DNA of 64,000 nt from a bacterium YEK0313 (GCA_000751295.2 CCMO02000001.1:620001-684000); one strand, 5' to 3'. Positions 25,321-36,042 are shown, counted from the stretch's first letter. Notes: a model not told the origin generated them from the sequence alone. A program made the numbers and translations.

Positions 25321-26265
25321 ATGCTCAGTTTCTCGACCGACGATATCGCTCCCGAGCACCGCTTCGAGCAATGGCGCGAAGTGCGCGGCAAGAGCCTGTT
25401 CGGGGTGACGATCGACATCCCGTTCGAGCGCCGGCTGCTGTTCCACGGGGCCTTCCGGGCCCATATGGTGGGCGGCGCGGTGGCCTCCGAGATGAAGGCG
25501 TCGGCCTATCGGGTCAGCCGGACGGGGCACGACATCGCGCGCGTCGCCGGCGACAGCCTGTGCCTGTCGCTGCAGGTGAAAGGGGGCGGCTGGCTCGATA
25601 CCGGCCGCGGCGGCATCGACACCGTTCGCCCCGGCGACATGGCGATCTGCCATTCGGATCTGCCCTATGCGGGAGGCCCGGCCAGCGACAGCGATTTCCA
25701 CTTCCTGATGCTGAAGATCCCGCTGACCGACGAGATCACCCTCGGCCGCCGGGCCGACGACCTGTTCGCCGCCAAACCGATGGAAAGCACACGGTTCATG
25801 CGGCCGTTCCGCGCGCTGTTCGATGCCCTCCTCGCGCCCGACATCCCGCTCGTGGATCCCGCCGAGGACGTCACCCATGCCGCAAGGCTGGCGCTCGCCG
25901 CGCGCGGCCGGCTCCGGCTGAACCAGCCGGAAGTGCGCGCGGCCTTCAGGGCGGGCCTCTATTACCGTGCGCTCGCGATCATGGCGCGCGACAAGCTCCA
26001 GCCGGATCTCGCCCCCGCCGCGGTGGCCGGCGAACTCGGGATCTCGCTGCGGCAGCTCCACATCCTGTTCGAGCGCCCCGACCGTTCCTTCACCAGGACC
26101 CTGGCGGCGCTCAGGATCGAGATGGCCCACAAGCTGCTCGTCGACATGCCCTCGCTGTCGGTTACCCAGATCGCCTTCGCCTGCGGCTTCGACAGCCTCG
26201 CCACCTTCTACCGGGTCTTCGGCAGCACATACGGCACAACGCCCGGCAATATCCGCCCGTCCTGA
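25321..26265 (+). CDS. AraC-family transcriptional regulator
   Basis: The 314-residue protein has an N-terminal cupin-like AraC-binding-2 domain (residues about 10-180, with FRAHMVGGAVASEM and VRPGDMAICHSD). The C-terminal double helix-turn-helix ends in VTQIAFACGFDSLATFYRVF and TYGTTPGNIR. ATG 25321 is preferred; TTG at 25276 would add 15 residues. It precedes a LysE-type exporter by 249 bases in the same direction, which may be its target. Effector unknown. Confidence 0.88.
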   Translation: MLSFSTDDIAPEHRFEQWREVRGKSLFGVTIDIPFERRLLFHGAFRAHMVGGAVASEMKASAYRVSRTGHDIARVAGDSLCLSLQVKGGGWLDTGRGGIDTVRPGDMAICHSDLPYAGGPASDSDFHFLMLKIPLTDEITLGRRADDLFAAKPMESTRFMRPFRALFDALLAPDIPLVDPAEDVTHAARLALAARGRLRLNQPEVRAAFRAGLYYRALAIMARDKLQPDLAPAAVAGELGISLRQLHILFERPDRSFTRTLAALRIEMAHKLLVDMPSLSVTQIAFACGFDSLATFYRVFGSTYGTTPGNIRPS

Positions 26266-26514
26266 TGATGCATATTGCCGAACCCCCGGGCCGGCCGGCG
26301 GGGCGAATTGCCGTTATGCGGCTGCGCATCGCGATCTCCGTCGCGGCGGGGCGCTTCGCCACGACAGGCCGTTAACCCCGGCCCGCATCCCACCGCGGAA
26401 CCCCGTCGAAATACGACAGTTGCCGTACAGCCTCATCGCTGGCCGCTGCCTATGGTTCCGGCCGCGGCGCTGACGACCGTCACGCGACGCAATCGCCAAG
26501 CCAGGGAGGCCGCC

Positions 26515-27222
26515 ATGGCGTCGCCGGAGCCATGGATCGTCTTCATTGTGGCGACAGTCACGTTCGCCTGCATGCCCGGGCCGGCGATCCTGTACATGAC
26601 CGCGCAGACCCTGGCGCACGGCCGCCGGGCCGGCCTCCTGTCGGCGCTCGGCGTCCATATCGGCTGCTATGCGCATATCATCGCGGCCTCGATCGGGCTC
26701 GCTTCGCTGATCGCCAATGCGCCGCAGGTCTATGCCGCCATCCGCTTCGCCGGCGCCGCCTATCTGATCTGGCTCGGCGTCATGATGGTGCTCGGCCAAT
26801 GCCGGCCCGACATCGGGCGCGCCGCGCCGCAGGCGACCACGTTGCGCGACAGCATTGCCGTGGAAGTACTCAATCCCAAGACGGCGCTGTTCTTTCTGAC
26901 CTTTCTGCCGCAATTCGTCGAGGCCGGCGCGGCCATGCCGGTCTGGGTCCAGTTCCTGATCCTCGGCCTCGTCGTCAATATCGCCTTTTCCGCGATGGAC
27001 CTCGTCGCCGTCGGCTGCGCCGCGCTGATCCGCGACCGCCTCCAGGCCGGGCCGGCCCTGCGGATCGTCCCGAATGTCTGCGGCGCGATCCTGATCGGCC
27101 TCGGCATCGCGCTCGCCGCCGCCCATGACGCGCCGTCCGGGGCCGAGGCCGCCGGCCGGCCCGCATCGGTCGGCCTCAGGATCGGGCTCGACACGGAGAG
27201 CGGCTCCCATGCGTCGTCATGA
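26515..27222 (+). CDS. LysE/RhtB-family translocator
   Basis: The 235-residue inner-membrane exporter of amino acids or similar metabolites has the LysE signature MPGPAILYMTAQTLAHGRRAGLLSALG in the first helices. About six hydrophobic segments and LNPKTALFFLTFLPQF follow in the middle. The ATG at 26515 has AGGGAGG eight bases upstream. The C-terminal 30 residues are a hydrophilic extension. It sits behind an AraC regulator. Substrate unknown. Confidence 0.88.
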   Translation: MASPEPWIVFIVATVTFACMPGPAILYMTAQTLAHGRRAGLLSALGVHIGCYAHIIAASIGLASLIANAPQVYAAIRFAGAAYLIWLGVMMVLGQCRPDIGRAAPQATTLRDSIAVEVLNPKTALFFLTFLPQFVEAGAAMPVWVQFLILGLVVNIAFSAMDLVAVGCAALIRDRLQAGPALRIVPNVCGAILIGLGIALAAAHDAPSGAEAAGRPASVGLRIGLDTESGSHASS

Positions 27223-27259
27223 CCTTGGCGGCTCATTCATTTCACCCGGACTGCATGTC

Positions 27260-30046
27260 ATGAATCTCGCATGGATAGGCCGCGGGCTTTTCGCCCTGCT
27301 GTTTCTCGCTGCCGCGTTCATCCGGCCGGCATCCGCGCAGAGCCGGCCTCAGGACTACGAAACGGCCGAATTCAGACGATCCTGGGGCCTGCGCCTGATC
27401 GACGCCCAATATGCCTATGTGCTGGGGGTCGACGGCAGCGGCGTGCGGGTCGGCATGGTGGATGGCGGCATCGCGCCGGACATCCGCGAATTGCGCGGGC
27501 AAGTCGCCGGCGGATACGACTATGTCACCGGATCGCCCGACCTGACCGATCCCAATGGCCATGGCACCGGCGTCGCCTCGATCATTGCCGGGCGGCGCGA
27601 CGGCATCGGCATTCACGGCGTGGCGCCGGGTGCGAGCATCGTCAGCGCACGCATTGCCGACGATGAGGGCTACCTCGATCTCGATAGCCCAATCATCGGC
27701 AGGGCCTGGTCCGGTCTCACGGATCGCGGCGTGCGCATTCTCAACAACAGCTGGGGCAGCTACGAGCCGGACGGCGCCATCACCCTTTTCTCGGCCGATC
27801 GCGTCAAGGCCGACATGCCGAACCTCCTGGCCGCCGCCCGCCAGGCGGTCGGACGTGGCGCGCTGGTGATCTTCATCACCCACAATGCGGGGCTGAACCA
27901 GCCCAGCGTCGAAGCCGGCCTGCCCCGGCTGTTTCCGGAACTGGAGCGCGGCTGGCTGGCGGTCACCGCCGTCGATCTCGATGGTTCGCTGGCCAGCTAT
28001 GCCAATGCCTGCGGCGTTGCGAAGACCTGGTGCCTCGCCGCCCCCGGCGGAGACGTTTACGGCCTCGAGGTCGCGCAACCGGACGGCGGCTATGCCTTGG
28101 CGGTCGGCACGTCGTTTGCCGCCCCGCATGTCGCCGGCACCGCGGCGCTGGTCTGGCAGATGTTCCCCTATATGACGACGGACCAGGTGCGGCAGGTCCT
28201 GCTCGGCACCGCCACCGATATCGGCCCTCCAGGCGTGGACGACATTTACGGCTACGGCCTGTTGAGCGCCGGCCGGGCGGTGCGAGGCCCGGGCCGGTTC
28301 GACTGGGGCGATTTCCACGTCGTCCAGCCCGGCGGCACGAGCAACTGGCTCAACGACATCGTCGGCGCGGGCGGCCTGATCAAATCCGGCGCAGGCACGC
28401 TCGTCCTCTATGGCGACAGCACCTATCGCGGCGCGACCCGCGTCGACGGCGGCATATTGGCGATCCAGGGCAGCATCGCCTCGCCCCTGCGCATCGACCC
28501 CGGCGGCACGGTCGCCGGCACGGGCATCGTCCACGGCGAGGTCGACAATGCCGGCGCGATCATTCCCGGTATCGCCAGCCGGCAGGGCGTCTTGACCCTC
28601 GACGGACCCTATCGCCAGCGTCCGGGCGCGACGCTTGTGGCGAGCATCGATCCCATCGGCCAGCGCAACAGCCTCGCCGTGACCGGCACCGCAACGCTCG
28701 AAGGAGGCACGGTGACCGCGGACTTTCTGCCCGGCCTCTACCGTCACGACGTGACGGGCACGGTGCTGACGGCGCGTGCCGTGATCGGCCGGTTCGACGG
28801 CGTCGGCGGGCCGGAGGCCGCCTTCCTGAAACCCGAGCTCAGCTATCGCGGCGACGCCGTCGACCTGATCGTCCGGCGCCTCCCCTTCGACGACCGTCGC
28901 GTCGCCAATACGGACAACCAGCGCGCGGTCGGCGCCGCGCTGGAGCGTGGCCTCGACCGTTTCGACGGCGGCATGCTGCAGGCCGCCGCCGCCCTGCAAA
29001 GATCATCCACGCCCATGGCCCGCGCCGGGCTCACCGCCATGACCGGCGAGGTCCATGCCACGGCCAGGACGGTGCTGATCGAGGACGGCCGCTTCGTGCG
29101 CGATGCGGCGAGCGAGCGGCTGCGCGCGGCCTTCGGCGACGCCGGCGCCTCCACCGCCGAGGTCATGGCCTATGAGCCGGGCGGCATCGCGCCGGCGCCG
29201 GCAACGACCGGCCGCTTCGCCCTCTGGTCGCAGGGCTTCGGCGCCTGGGGCTCGACCCGAAGCGACGGCAATGCCGCACGGCTCTCCCGCTCGACCGGCG
29301 GCTTCCTGATCGGCGCCGACGGGGCAGTGTTCGACAGCTGGCGGCTCGGCCTCATGGCCGGCTACAGCCGCACCAGCTTCAATATCCGCGACCGGGCTTC
29401 GTCAGGCGCGAGCGACAATTATCATCTCGGCCTCTATGGCGGCACGCGCCTCGCCGTCGCCGGCGGCAGCCTTGGCCTGCGCGCCGGCCTCGCCCAGACC
29501 TGGCACGCCATCGAGACCAGCCGCATGGTCGTCCTCCCCGGCATGGCCGACCGGCCCAGGGCACGCTACAGCGCCACGACCTTCCAGGCCTTTGGCGATC
29601 TCGGCTATCGCATCGAGGCTGGCCCTGCGGCCTTCGAGCCCTTCGCCAACCTCGCCTATGTCCGGCTCGGCACCGACGGCTTCGGCGAGTGGGGCGCCCC
29701 GGGCGCCCTCCATGGCGCCGGCCGGGCGACCGATACCATCCTCGCGACGCTGGGCCTGCGGGCCTCCGGCAGCTTCAGCCTTGCCGGCATGCCCGCGACG
29801 GTACGCGGCACCCTCGGCTGGCGCCACGCGCTCGGAACCACCGTCCCGCTCTCGGCCCATGCCTTCTCGACGGGCGAAGCCTTCTCGGTCGCGGGCGTGC
29901 CGATCGCACGGGACGCGGCTGTCGTCGAAGCCGGCCTCGACATGGCCGTCTCGCGCGCCGCGACGCTCGGCCTTTCCTATTCCGGACAGATCGCCGGCAC
30001 CGCGCAGCAGCACGGCTTCAAGGCAAGCCTCACTGTCCGATTCTGA
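27260..30046 (+). CDS. Subtilisin-type (S8) autotransporter serine protease
   Basis: The 928-residue protein exports its own protease through a C-terminal beta-barrel. Signal peptide residues 1-26 end in PASA. The S8 catalytic triad is visible: Asp68 (MVDGG), His101 (GHGTGVAS), Ser285 (GTSFAAPHVAG). An autotransporter-associated beta-strand repeat follows (SGAGTLVLYGDSTYRGATRV) near residues 370-400. The final 270 residues form an autotransporter barrel ending in aromatic Phe. ATG 27260 gives the clean signal peptide; earlier in-frame starts do not. It is followed by a TonB receptor. Confidence 0.9.
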   Translation: MNLAWIGRGLFALLFLAAAFIRPASAQSRPQDYETAEFRRSWGLRLIDAQYAYVLGVDGSGVRVGMVDGGIAPDIRELRGQVAGGYDYVTGSPDLTDPNGHGTGVASIIAGRRDGIGIHGVAPGASIVSARIADDEGYLDLDSPIIGRAWSGLTDRGVRILNNSWGSYEPDGAITLFSADRVKADMPNLLAAARQAVGRGALVIFITHNAGLNQPSVEAGLPRLFPELERGWLAVTAVDLDGSLASYANACGVAKTWCLAAPGGDVYGLEVAQPDGGYALAVGTSFAAPHVAGTAALVWQMFPYMTTDQVRQVLLGTATDIGPPGVDDIYGYGLLSAGRAVRGPGRFDWGDFHVVQPGGTSNWLNDIVGAGGLIKSGAGTLVLYGDSTYRGATRVDGGILAIQGSIASPLRIDPGGTVAGTGIVHGEVDNAGAIIPGIASRQGVLTLDGPYRQRPGATLVASIDPIGQRNSLAVTGTATLEGGTVTADFLPGLYRHDVTGTVLTARAVIGRFDGVGGPEAAFLKPELSYRGDAVDLIVRRLPFDDRRVANTDNQRAVGAALERGLDRFDGGMLQAAAALQRSSTPMARAGLTAMTGEVHATARTVLIEDGRFVRDAASERLRAAFGDAGASTAEVMAYEPGGIAPAPATTGRFALWSQGFGAWGSTRSDGNAARLSRSTGGFLIGADGAVFDSWRLGLMAGYSRTSFNIRDRASSGASDNYHLGLYGGTRLAVAGGSLGLRAGLAQTWHAIETSRMVVLPGMADRPRARYSATTFQAFGDLGYRIEAGPAAFEPFANLAYVRLGTDGFGEWGAPGALHGAGRATDTILATLGLRASGSFSLAGMPATVRGTLGWRHALGTTVPLSAHAFSTGEAFSVAGVPIARDAAVVEAGLDMAVSRAATLGLSYSGQIAGTAQQHGFKASLTVRF

Positions 30047-30371
30047 CCAGGCCCATCCAAGACGAACCACCGCCATCGGCTTTCGAAGGCCATGGCCAAA
30101 GCGCGACAGACCGAGGGCCGCCTCGCCTTGCAGCGTGCTTCGCGGCTGAAATGACAGGCGCTCATCGAGATCAACGGCCAACGCAAGGGCCGCCGCAAGG
30201 CGCTCATGCGACGGTCGAGAGACCGACGGTCAGGCGCCCAGAACCGAGGCGTTTCGCCTCAATTTTAGGCAGGTCCTGCCCAAAGCACCGTGTGAACAAC
30301 CCGGTCATTTCGCCTACGCGCTGGCACGATTTCTGCTGCAATGGCTACGGCGGACATGGCGGGAGCAGGCC
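30047..30371. other. Intergenic region between autotransporter and TonB receptor
   Basis: No gene is supported in these 325 bases. A terminator-like hairpin is listed separately at 30246-30266; the remainder presumably contains the TonB-receptor promoter. Confidence 0.4.
30246..30266 (+). terminator. Likely terminator of the autotransporter gene
   Basis: GAGGCG and CGCCTC form a 6-bp stem with a TTT loop, followed by AATTTT. A short hairpin with a modest T-run, about 200 bases past the stop. Confidence 0.45.
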
Positions 30372-32465
30372 TTGGCAGAGAAGATCGAAAAAGCGGCGCG
30401 CGCCGGCCTGGCGGCAGGGCTGGCGCTGCTCGCAGGCGTCGGGCAGGCTTCGGCGCAGTCGCCTCACATCGCCCTGCCCGAAATCGCGGTCCATGCACCG
30501 CGCGACGCGACCGGCGGCGCCGCTTCCACCGAGCTTGCCGCTCCTGTCTCCGCCTCGGAAGGCGTCGTCACCGGCCGCGAGGTCAACGACCGGCCGCTCG
30601 GCCGGCCGGGCGAAGCGCTGGAGGTCGTGCCCGGGCTCATCGTCACCCAGCACAGCGGCGAGGGCAAGTCCAACCAGTTCTTCCTGCGCGGCTTCAACCT
30701 CGACCATGGCACCGACATTGCCCTTCATCTCGACGGCATGCCGCTCAACATGCGCAGCCACGGCCATGGCCAAGGCTATGCCGACACCAACTTCCTGATC
30801 CCCGAGATGATCGGCGGCGTCTGGTACCGCAAGGGTCCCTATTTTGCCGAGGACGGCGATTTCGCCTCCGCCGGATCGGTGCGGCTCACCTATGTCGACC
30901 GGCTCGACCGCAACCTCATCCAGACGAGCATCGGCAGTTTCGGCCATTGGCGCTCGCTCGCCGCCGCGTCGCGCCCGATGGGCGAAGGCCATGTCGTCGG
31001 CGCGGCCGAAATGACCTTCTACAACGGTCCCTGGGCGCAGCCGGATGCCCTGCGCAAGTTTTCCGGGTTCCTGCGCTACAGCCAGGGCACCGACCGCGAC
31101 GGCTTCGCGCTGACCGTCATGGCCTATCGCAACAGCTGGACGGCGACCGACCAGATCCCGCTGCGCGCCGTCGCGGCCGGCCTGATCAACCGCTACGGCA
31201 CGCTCGATCCGACCGATGGCGGCAATGCCGGCCGCTACAGCCTTTCGGGGCGCTGGAGCCGGGCGGACGAGCGCAGCGCGAGCCGCATCGAGGCCTATGC
31301 GGTCAGCTCCTCGCTGAATCTCTGGAACAACTTCACCTATGCGCTCGACAATCCGGTCAATGGCGACCAGTTCCGCCAGAGCGACCAGCGCAGCCTGTTC
31401 GGCTTCAATGCCAGCCACAGCCTGTTCGGCCGGCTCGGCACCGTGCCGGTGGAGGTCAAGGTCGGCGCCCAGGGCCGGCACGACGACATCCGCGTCGGCC
31501 TCGGCCGGACCGAGGCGCGCCAGCCGCTCTGGACGGTGCGCGACGACCGGATACGCGAGACGAGCCTTGCAGCCTTCGTCGAGGCGACGCAGCGCTGGAC
31601 GCCGTGGCTGCGCACGACGTTCGGGCTGCGCAGCGACTGGTACACGGCTGCCGTCGCCAGCGACATCGCCGCCAATTCGGGATCGACGAGCGCCGCCATC
31701 GCCAGTCCGAAATTCGGCCTGGTGCTCGGTCCCTTCGCACGGACCGAACTGTTCTTCAATGCAGGCCACGGCTTCCACTCGAACGATGCCCGCGGCACGA
31801 CGATCCGGATCGACCCGAACGACCGTACGACCCCGGTCGACCGGGTGCCGCTGCTGGTCAAATCGAAAGGCGCCGAAATCGGCCTGCGCAGCCGGCCGGT
31901 GGACGGCCTGGAAACGACGCTCGCCCTCTTCGTGCTCGACTTTGCCTCCGAAAACCTGTTCGTCGGCGATGCCGGCACCACCGAGCCGAGCCGGCCGAGC
32001 CGGCGCGTCGGCTTGGAATGGACGGCGCAGTGGCGCCCTGCGCCCTGGCTGGCGCTCGATGCCGACATTGCCTATACGCGGGCGCGCTTCACCGATGCCG
32101 ATCCGGCCGGTCGCCATGTGCCGGGCGCGCCGACGCTCATTGCCAGCGCCGGCGTCACGCTCGGCGCGGCGACCGGCTGGTTCGGCGGCCTGCGCCTGCG
32201 CTATTTCGGACCACGTCCGCTGGTCGAGGACAACAGCGCCCGTTCGCCGGTCGCCGCCCTCGTCAACGCCCGGGTCGGCTATCGTTTCGACAATGGCATC
32301 CGAGTCCAGCTCGATGCGCTCAACCTGTTCAACACGGCGGCCAGCCAGATCGACTATTTCTATACGTCGCGACTGCCCGGCGAGCCCGCGACCGGCGTCG
32401 CCGACCGGCACTTCCACCCGGCCGAGCCACGCGCCTTCAGGCTGACCTTGGCGGGCCAGTTCTGA
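30372..32465 (+). CDS. TonB-dependent outer-membrane receptor
   Basis: The 697-residue protein has a signal peptide ending near GQASAQ, a TonB-box-like LPEIAVHAPR, and a plug domain (EVVPGLIVTQHSGEGKSNQFFLRGFNLDHGTD). The 22-strand barrel ends in LTLAGQF with terminal Phe. A His-rich loop (NMRSHGHGQGYADTN) lies in the plug. TTG at 30372 follows GGGAGC and gives the signal peptide. Such receptors import siderophores, cobalamin, metal complexes or carbohydrates. No importer or regulator is adjacent, so the ligand is open. Confidence 0.9.
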   Translation: MAEKIEKAARAGLAAGLALLAGVGQASAQSPHIALPEIAVHAPRDATGGAASTELAAPVSASEGVVTGREVNDRPLGRPGEALEVVPGLIVTQHSGEGKSNQFFLRGFNLDHGTDIALHLDGMPLNMRSHGHGQGYADTNFLIPEMIGGVWYRKGPYFAEDGDFASAGSVRLTYVDRLDRNLIQTSIGSFGHWRSLAAASRPMGEGHVVGAAEMTFYNGPWAQPDALRKFSGFLRYSQGTDRDGFALTVMAYRNSWTATDQIPLRAVAAGLINRYGTLDPTDGGNAGRYSLSGRWSRADERSASRIEAYAVSSSLNLWNNFTYALDNPVNGDQFRQSDQRSLFGFNASHSLFGRLGTVPVEVKVGAQGRHDDIRVGLGRTEARQPLWTVRDDRIRETSLAAFVEATQRWTPWLRTTFGLRSDWYTAAVASDIAANSGSTSAAIASPKFGLVLGPFARTELFFNAGHGFHSNDARGTTIRIDPNDRTTPVDRVPLLVKSKGAEIGLRSRPVDGLETTLALFVLDFASENLFVGDAGTTEPSRPSRRVGLEWTAQWRPAPWLALDADIAYTRARFTDADPAGRHVPGAPTLIASAGVTLGAATGWFGGLRLRYFGPRPLVEDNSARSPVAALVNARVGYRFDNGIRVQLDALNLFNTAASQIDYFYTSRLPGEPATGVADRHFHPAEPRAFRLTLAGQF

Positions 32466-32473
32466 GAGCCGGG

Positions 32474-32563
32474 CATAGCCAGCGGAACGCATCGGCAATG
32501 ACGATGCGGGCACCTTCCGTCACTGGCTCACCATGGGCCACGACGAGCCGTTGCGGGAATGCC
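32474..32563 (-). pseudogene. Short remnant resembling the C-terminus of a DUF4336 / metallo-hydrolase-like protein
   Basis: The minus strand reads RLVVAHGEPVTEG followed by ARIVIADAFRWL, close to the AHG-x-P ... A-x-RWL ending of DUF4336 proteins. No upstream domain is present, so only about 30 codons survive. It lies between the TonB receptor and the VapBC pair. The assignment rests on a short stretch and is tentative. Confidence 0.35.
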
Positions 32564-32746
32564 GGTTTCATGGCGCTCGCGCGCTGTCGACGGGCACGAT
32601 CAGCGCGGCTGAGATCCGTCCCATCGTGCGGATCGTCGTCGAGGGGATCGGGGAGAGATAGCCGAGCGGCTGGGCTTGGTGTCGGCTGGCGACTTGCCGC
32701 AATGGAAGTGCACACCGCCGCGCATTGCGTTGTAAGCACGGCCGCG

Positions 32747-33133
32747 TCAGGCGGCCCTGACATCGGTTTTTGAGAAGCCTGCGCCCTTGAACAGGAGCGG
32801 CTCGCCGGACAGAGCAGCGAGCGCGTAGGAAAAGCAGTCTCCGAAATTGAGCCCGGCGGGATGCCGTCCCTTGCCAAAGCGACGCCACGCACGCCTCGCC
32901 TGATCAGCATGCACGGGTTCGACCGCAACGATCTCGACATCGGCCTTATGGAGCCAGAGATCGAGCTCGCTGCCAGCCGCTTCACCGAGCCGGGTTTCGA
33001 TGACCATTGCCGCTTCGAGCACGGTCGCGGCCGAGATAAGACGTATCGGATCGCTGGCAATGCGCTGTTCTAGCGCTGGTGCTTCCGGTTCGCCGAATGC
33101 GATAGCCACAATGGCGGAGGTATCGATTACCAT
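32747..33133 (-). CDS. vapC: PIN-domain toxin of a VapBC type II toxin-antitoxin pair
   Basis: The 128-residue PIN ribonuclease has acidic active-site residues Asp4 (MVIDTSA), Glu40 (ATVLEAAM), Asp99 (LNFGDCFSYA) and an Asp near 124. VapC toxins cut tRNA or rRNA. The ATG overlaps the vapB stop by one base (TGATG), the normal translational coupling. Codon use is a little less biased than the neighbours. It sits in a remnant-rich gap, consistent with an acquired module. Confidence 0.92.
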   Translation of the reverse strand: MVIDTSAIVAIAFGEPEAPALEQRIASDPIRLISAATVLEAAMVIETRLGEAAGSELDLWLHKADVEIVAVEPVHADQARRAWRRFGKGRHPAGLNFGDCFSYALAALSGEPLLFKGAGFSKTDVRAA

Positions 33134-33387
33134 CAGCCGGGCAATCCGTTCTCGTCGTAGCCAAGGATTTCCTCAGCCGACCGCGTATCCCGCACATGCA
33201 TTTGTCCCCAGCGTCGACGACTGGCGGCAAGGTCCTCCAAAAGCATGGCCTTGCGCGCGTCGGAACCGACACGGCGCAGCCGTTCCTCCAGTGCGCGACG
33301 GGTCGCCATCGTGATGCTTTCGCCCGTTCGAGAGGCGAGAGCCCGTGCCAGCCGTTCGGTCTCCGGATCCTTGATGCTCAGCGCCAT
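33133..33387 (-). CDS. vapB: VapB-type antitoxin
   Basis: The 84-residue antitoxin has an N-terminal DNA-binding region MALSIKDPETERLARALA of the Rv0623/PSK type, and a C-terminal tail (SAEEILGYDENGLPG) that would block the VapC active site. It overlaps vapC by one base. The start follows AAGGAACC, within a tandem GGAACCAA repeat that might be part of the autoregulatory promoter. Confidence 0.9.
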   Translation of the reverse strand: MALSIKDPETERLARALASRTGESITMATRRALEERLRRVGSDARKAMLLEDLAASRRRWGQMHVRDTRSAEEILGYDENGLPG

Positions 33388-33577
33388 CGTTGGTTCCTTG
33401 GTTCCTAAAAGGCGTCCTTCTACCTCGATAGCATAATTGATCACTCCGTGCGCGGAAGCAATCGAGAAGGGATGCAGCACTGTCACGTGCCGAAGCCACG
33501 CCGCCGCCTTCCAAAACGGGAGGCTGGTGCCCGACGGCCGGAAACGCATCACAACGAAGCCCGCCAGGAGGCCCAGC

Positions 33578-34281
<704 letters not shown>

Positions 34282-34282
<1 letters not shown>

Positions 34283-35004
34283 CAGAGCGCCTCCGCCCCG
34301 AGATAGCTTTCCAGCACTTTGGGGTGGCGGGTCACCACCTCCGGCGTGCCCTCGGCGATGGTCGCTCCGTGATGCAGCACGTGGATGCGCTCAGCGAGCG
34401 CCATGACCGCGCGCATGACGTGCTCGATCAGCACGATGGTGACGCCGGACCTGTTGATGTCCTTGAGGATCGCGACGATCCGGTCGACCTCGGTCGGGCG
34501 CAGGCCCGCCATCACCTCGTCGAGCAGCAGCAGGCGCGGCTGCGTCGCCAGCGCCCGGGCACATTCCAGCCGCTTGCGGTCCGGCAGGGTCAGCGACTTC
34601 GCCTTGGCGGCGCGCTTGTCGAAGAGGTCGAGCTGGCGCAGCACCGCGTCGGCCTGGCCACGCGCGGTCTCGACGTCGGGCGCGCGCATCATCGCGCCGA
34701 TGGTGGCGTTCTCGATGACGGTCAGCTCGGGGAACGGCCGGACGATCTGGAAGGTGCGGGCGAGGCCGCGCCGGCACAGCTCGTGCGGCGGCACGCCGTC
34801 CGACCGCTCGCCGGCAAAATGGATCGAGCCCGCGTCGGGACGGAACACGCCGGCGATCAGGTTGAACAGCGTGGTCTTGCCGGCGCCGTTCGGGCCGATC
34901 ACCGCGAAGATCTCGCCCTCGGCGACGGCGAGACTGACATTGTCGACGGCGGTGAGACCGCGGAAGCGCTTGGTGACGCCCTTGATGTCGAGCAGCGCGG
35001 CCAT
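34282..35004 (-). CDS. ABC transporter ATP-binding protein, LivG family (second importer)
   Basis: The 240-residue ATPase has Walker A GPNGAGKTT and Walker B LLLLDEVMAGLRPTE, where the usual DEP is DEV. The signature region is TLPDRKRLECARALA, a divergent ABC motif as is common for LivG. It abuts the LivM-type gene with no spacer. It forms the ATPase dimer with the LivF-type protein. Confidence 0.9.
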
Positions 35005-36027
35005 CTAGCGCTCCTCCGGGATGCGCAGGGTCTTCTTGGCCCAGGGCCAGACGCCGTTCGGCGCGAACCACATGATGACCATCAGCGCCGCGCCGTAGAA
35101 GACGAGGTTGACGCCCGGCACGGCGCGGCCGGCGATCTTCTCGACCAGCGCGATCAGGGTCTGGCCGAGCGGGGTCAGGATGAAGGCGCCGAGGATCGGC
35201 CCGAACAGCGTGCCGAGCCCGCCGATGATCGGGGCGAGGATCATCTCGATCGAGCGCGCGATGTCGAAGGACTGACTGGGAAAGAGGTTGTTCTGGTAGA
35301 AGGCGTAGACCACGCCGGCGACCGCGGTCATCGCCGCCGAGATCACCACCGCGGCCATCTTGGCGCGGAAGACGTTGATGCCGAGCGCGCGTGCGGCCTC
35401 GCTGTCCTCGCGCACCGCCAGCCACGACAGGCCGAGCTTGGAGCGGCGCAGCAGCGCGCAGATCAGGAAGGCCAGCACCATCATGCCGAGGCCGACATAA
35501 TAGAAGAGCAGCGGCCCGCCACGCAGGTTGATCGCCGACCCGCCGCCCGCCGAGACCGGAATGAAGAAGCCGGCGGCGGCGCCGACGACAGACCAGTTGT
35601 CGAAACCGATGCGGGCGACCTCGGCGAAGGCGATGGTCAGCAGCGCGAAATAGACGCCCTCGATGCCGAAACGAAAGCCGAGCCAGCCGATCGCCATGCC
35701 GAAGACGACGGCGACCGCCATGGCCGGCACGACGGCGATCGCTGGAGATATGCCGAACTTGACCCAGAGGATGGCGCCGACATAGCCGCCGAGGCCGACA
35801 TAGAGCGCGTGGCCGAGCGAGAGCTGGCCGCAGAAGCCCATCATGATGTTCCAGGCCTGACCGACGGTCGCGAACCAGAAGATCAGGAAGAAGACCGAGA
35901 GCAGATAGCGGTCGAGCACCAGCGGCGCGACCGTGAGCAGAGCGGCGAAGCCGGCGAGCAGCGCAAGCGCCCGGCGCGGCGTCTCGTCGGTCATCCGGGC
36001 AAGCATGGAGAACAGGCCTGATGTCAT
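35005..36027 (-). CDS. ABC transporter permease, LivM family (second importer)
   Basis: The 340-residue polytopic membrane protein has the LivM motif QLSLGHALYVGLGGYVGAILW and cytoplasmic loop VREDSEAARALGINVFR near residues 200-220. ATG 36027 is the annotated start; ATG 36006 would remove seven residues. It abuts the LivG-type ATPase. Confidence 0.9.
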   Translation of the reverse strand: MTSGLFSMLARMTDETPRRALALLAGFAALLTVAPLVLDRYLLSVFFLIFWFATVGQAWNIMMGFCGQLSLGHALYVGLGGYVGAILWVKFGISPAIAVVPAMAVAVVFGMAIGWLGFRFGIEGVYFALLTIAFAEVARIGFDNWSVVGAAAGFFIPVSAGGGSAINLRGGPLLFYYVGLGMMVLAFLICALLRRSKLGLSWLAVREDSEAARALGINVFRAKMAAVVISAAMTAVAGVVYAFYQNNLFPSQSFDIARSIEMILAPIIGGLGTLFGPILGAFILTPLGQTLIALVEKIAGRAVPGVNLVFYGAALMVIMWFAPNGVWPWAKKTLRIPEER

Positions 36028-36042
36028 TGCCGGGTCACTCCC

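Noticed and set aside
23614..26130. Minus-strand open frame of 838 codons across thrC and the AraC gene
   Set aside because: Antisense shadow of thrC and its neighbour, without motifs or a ribosome site.
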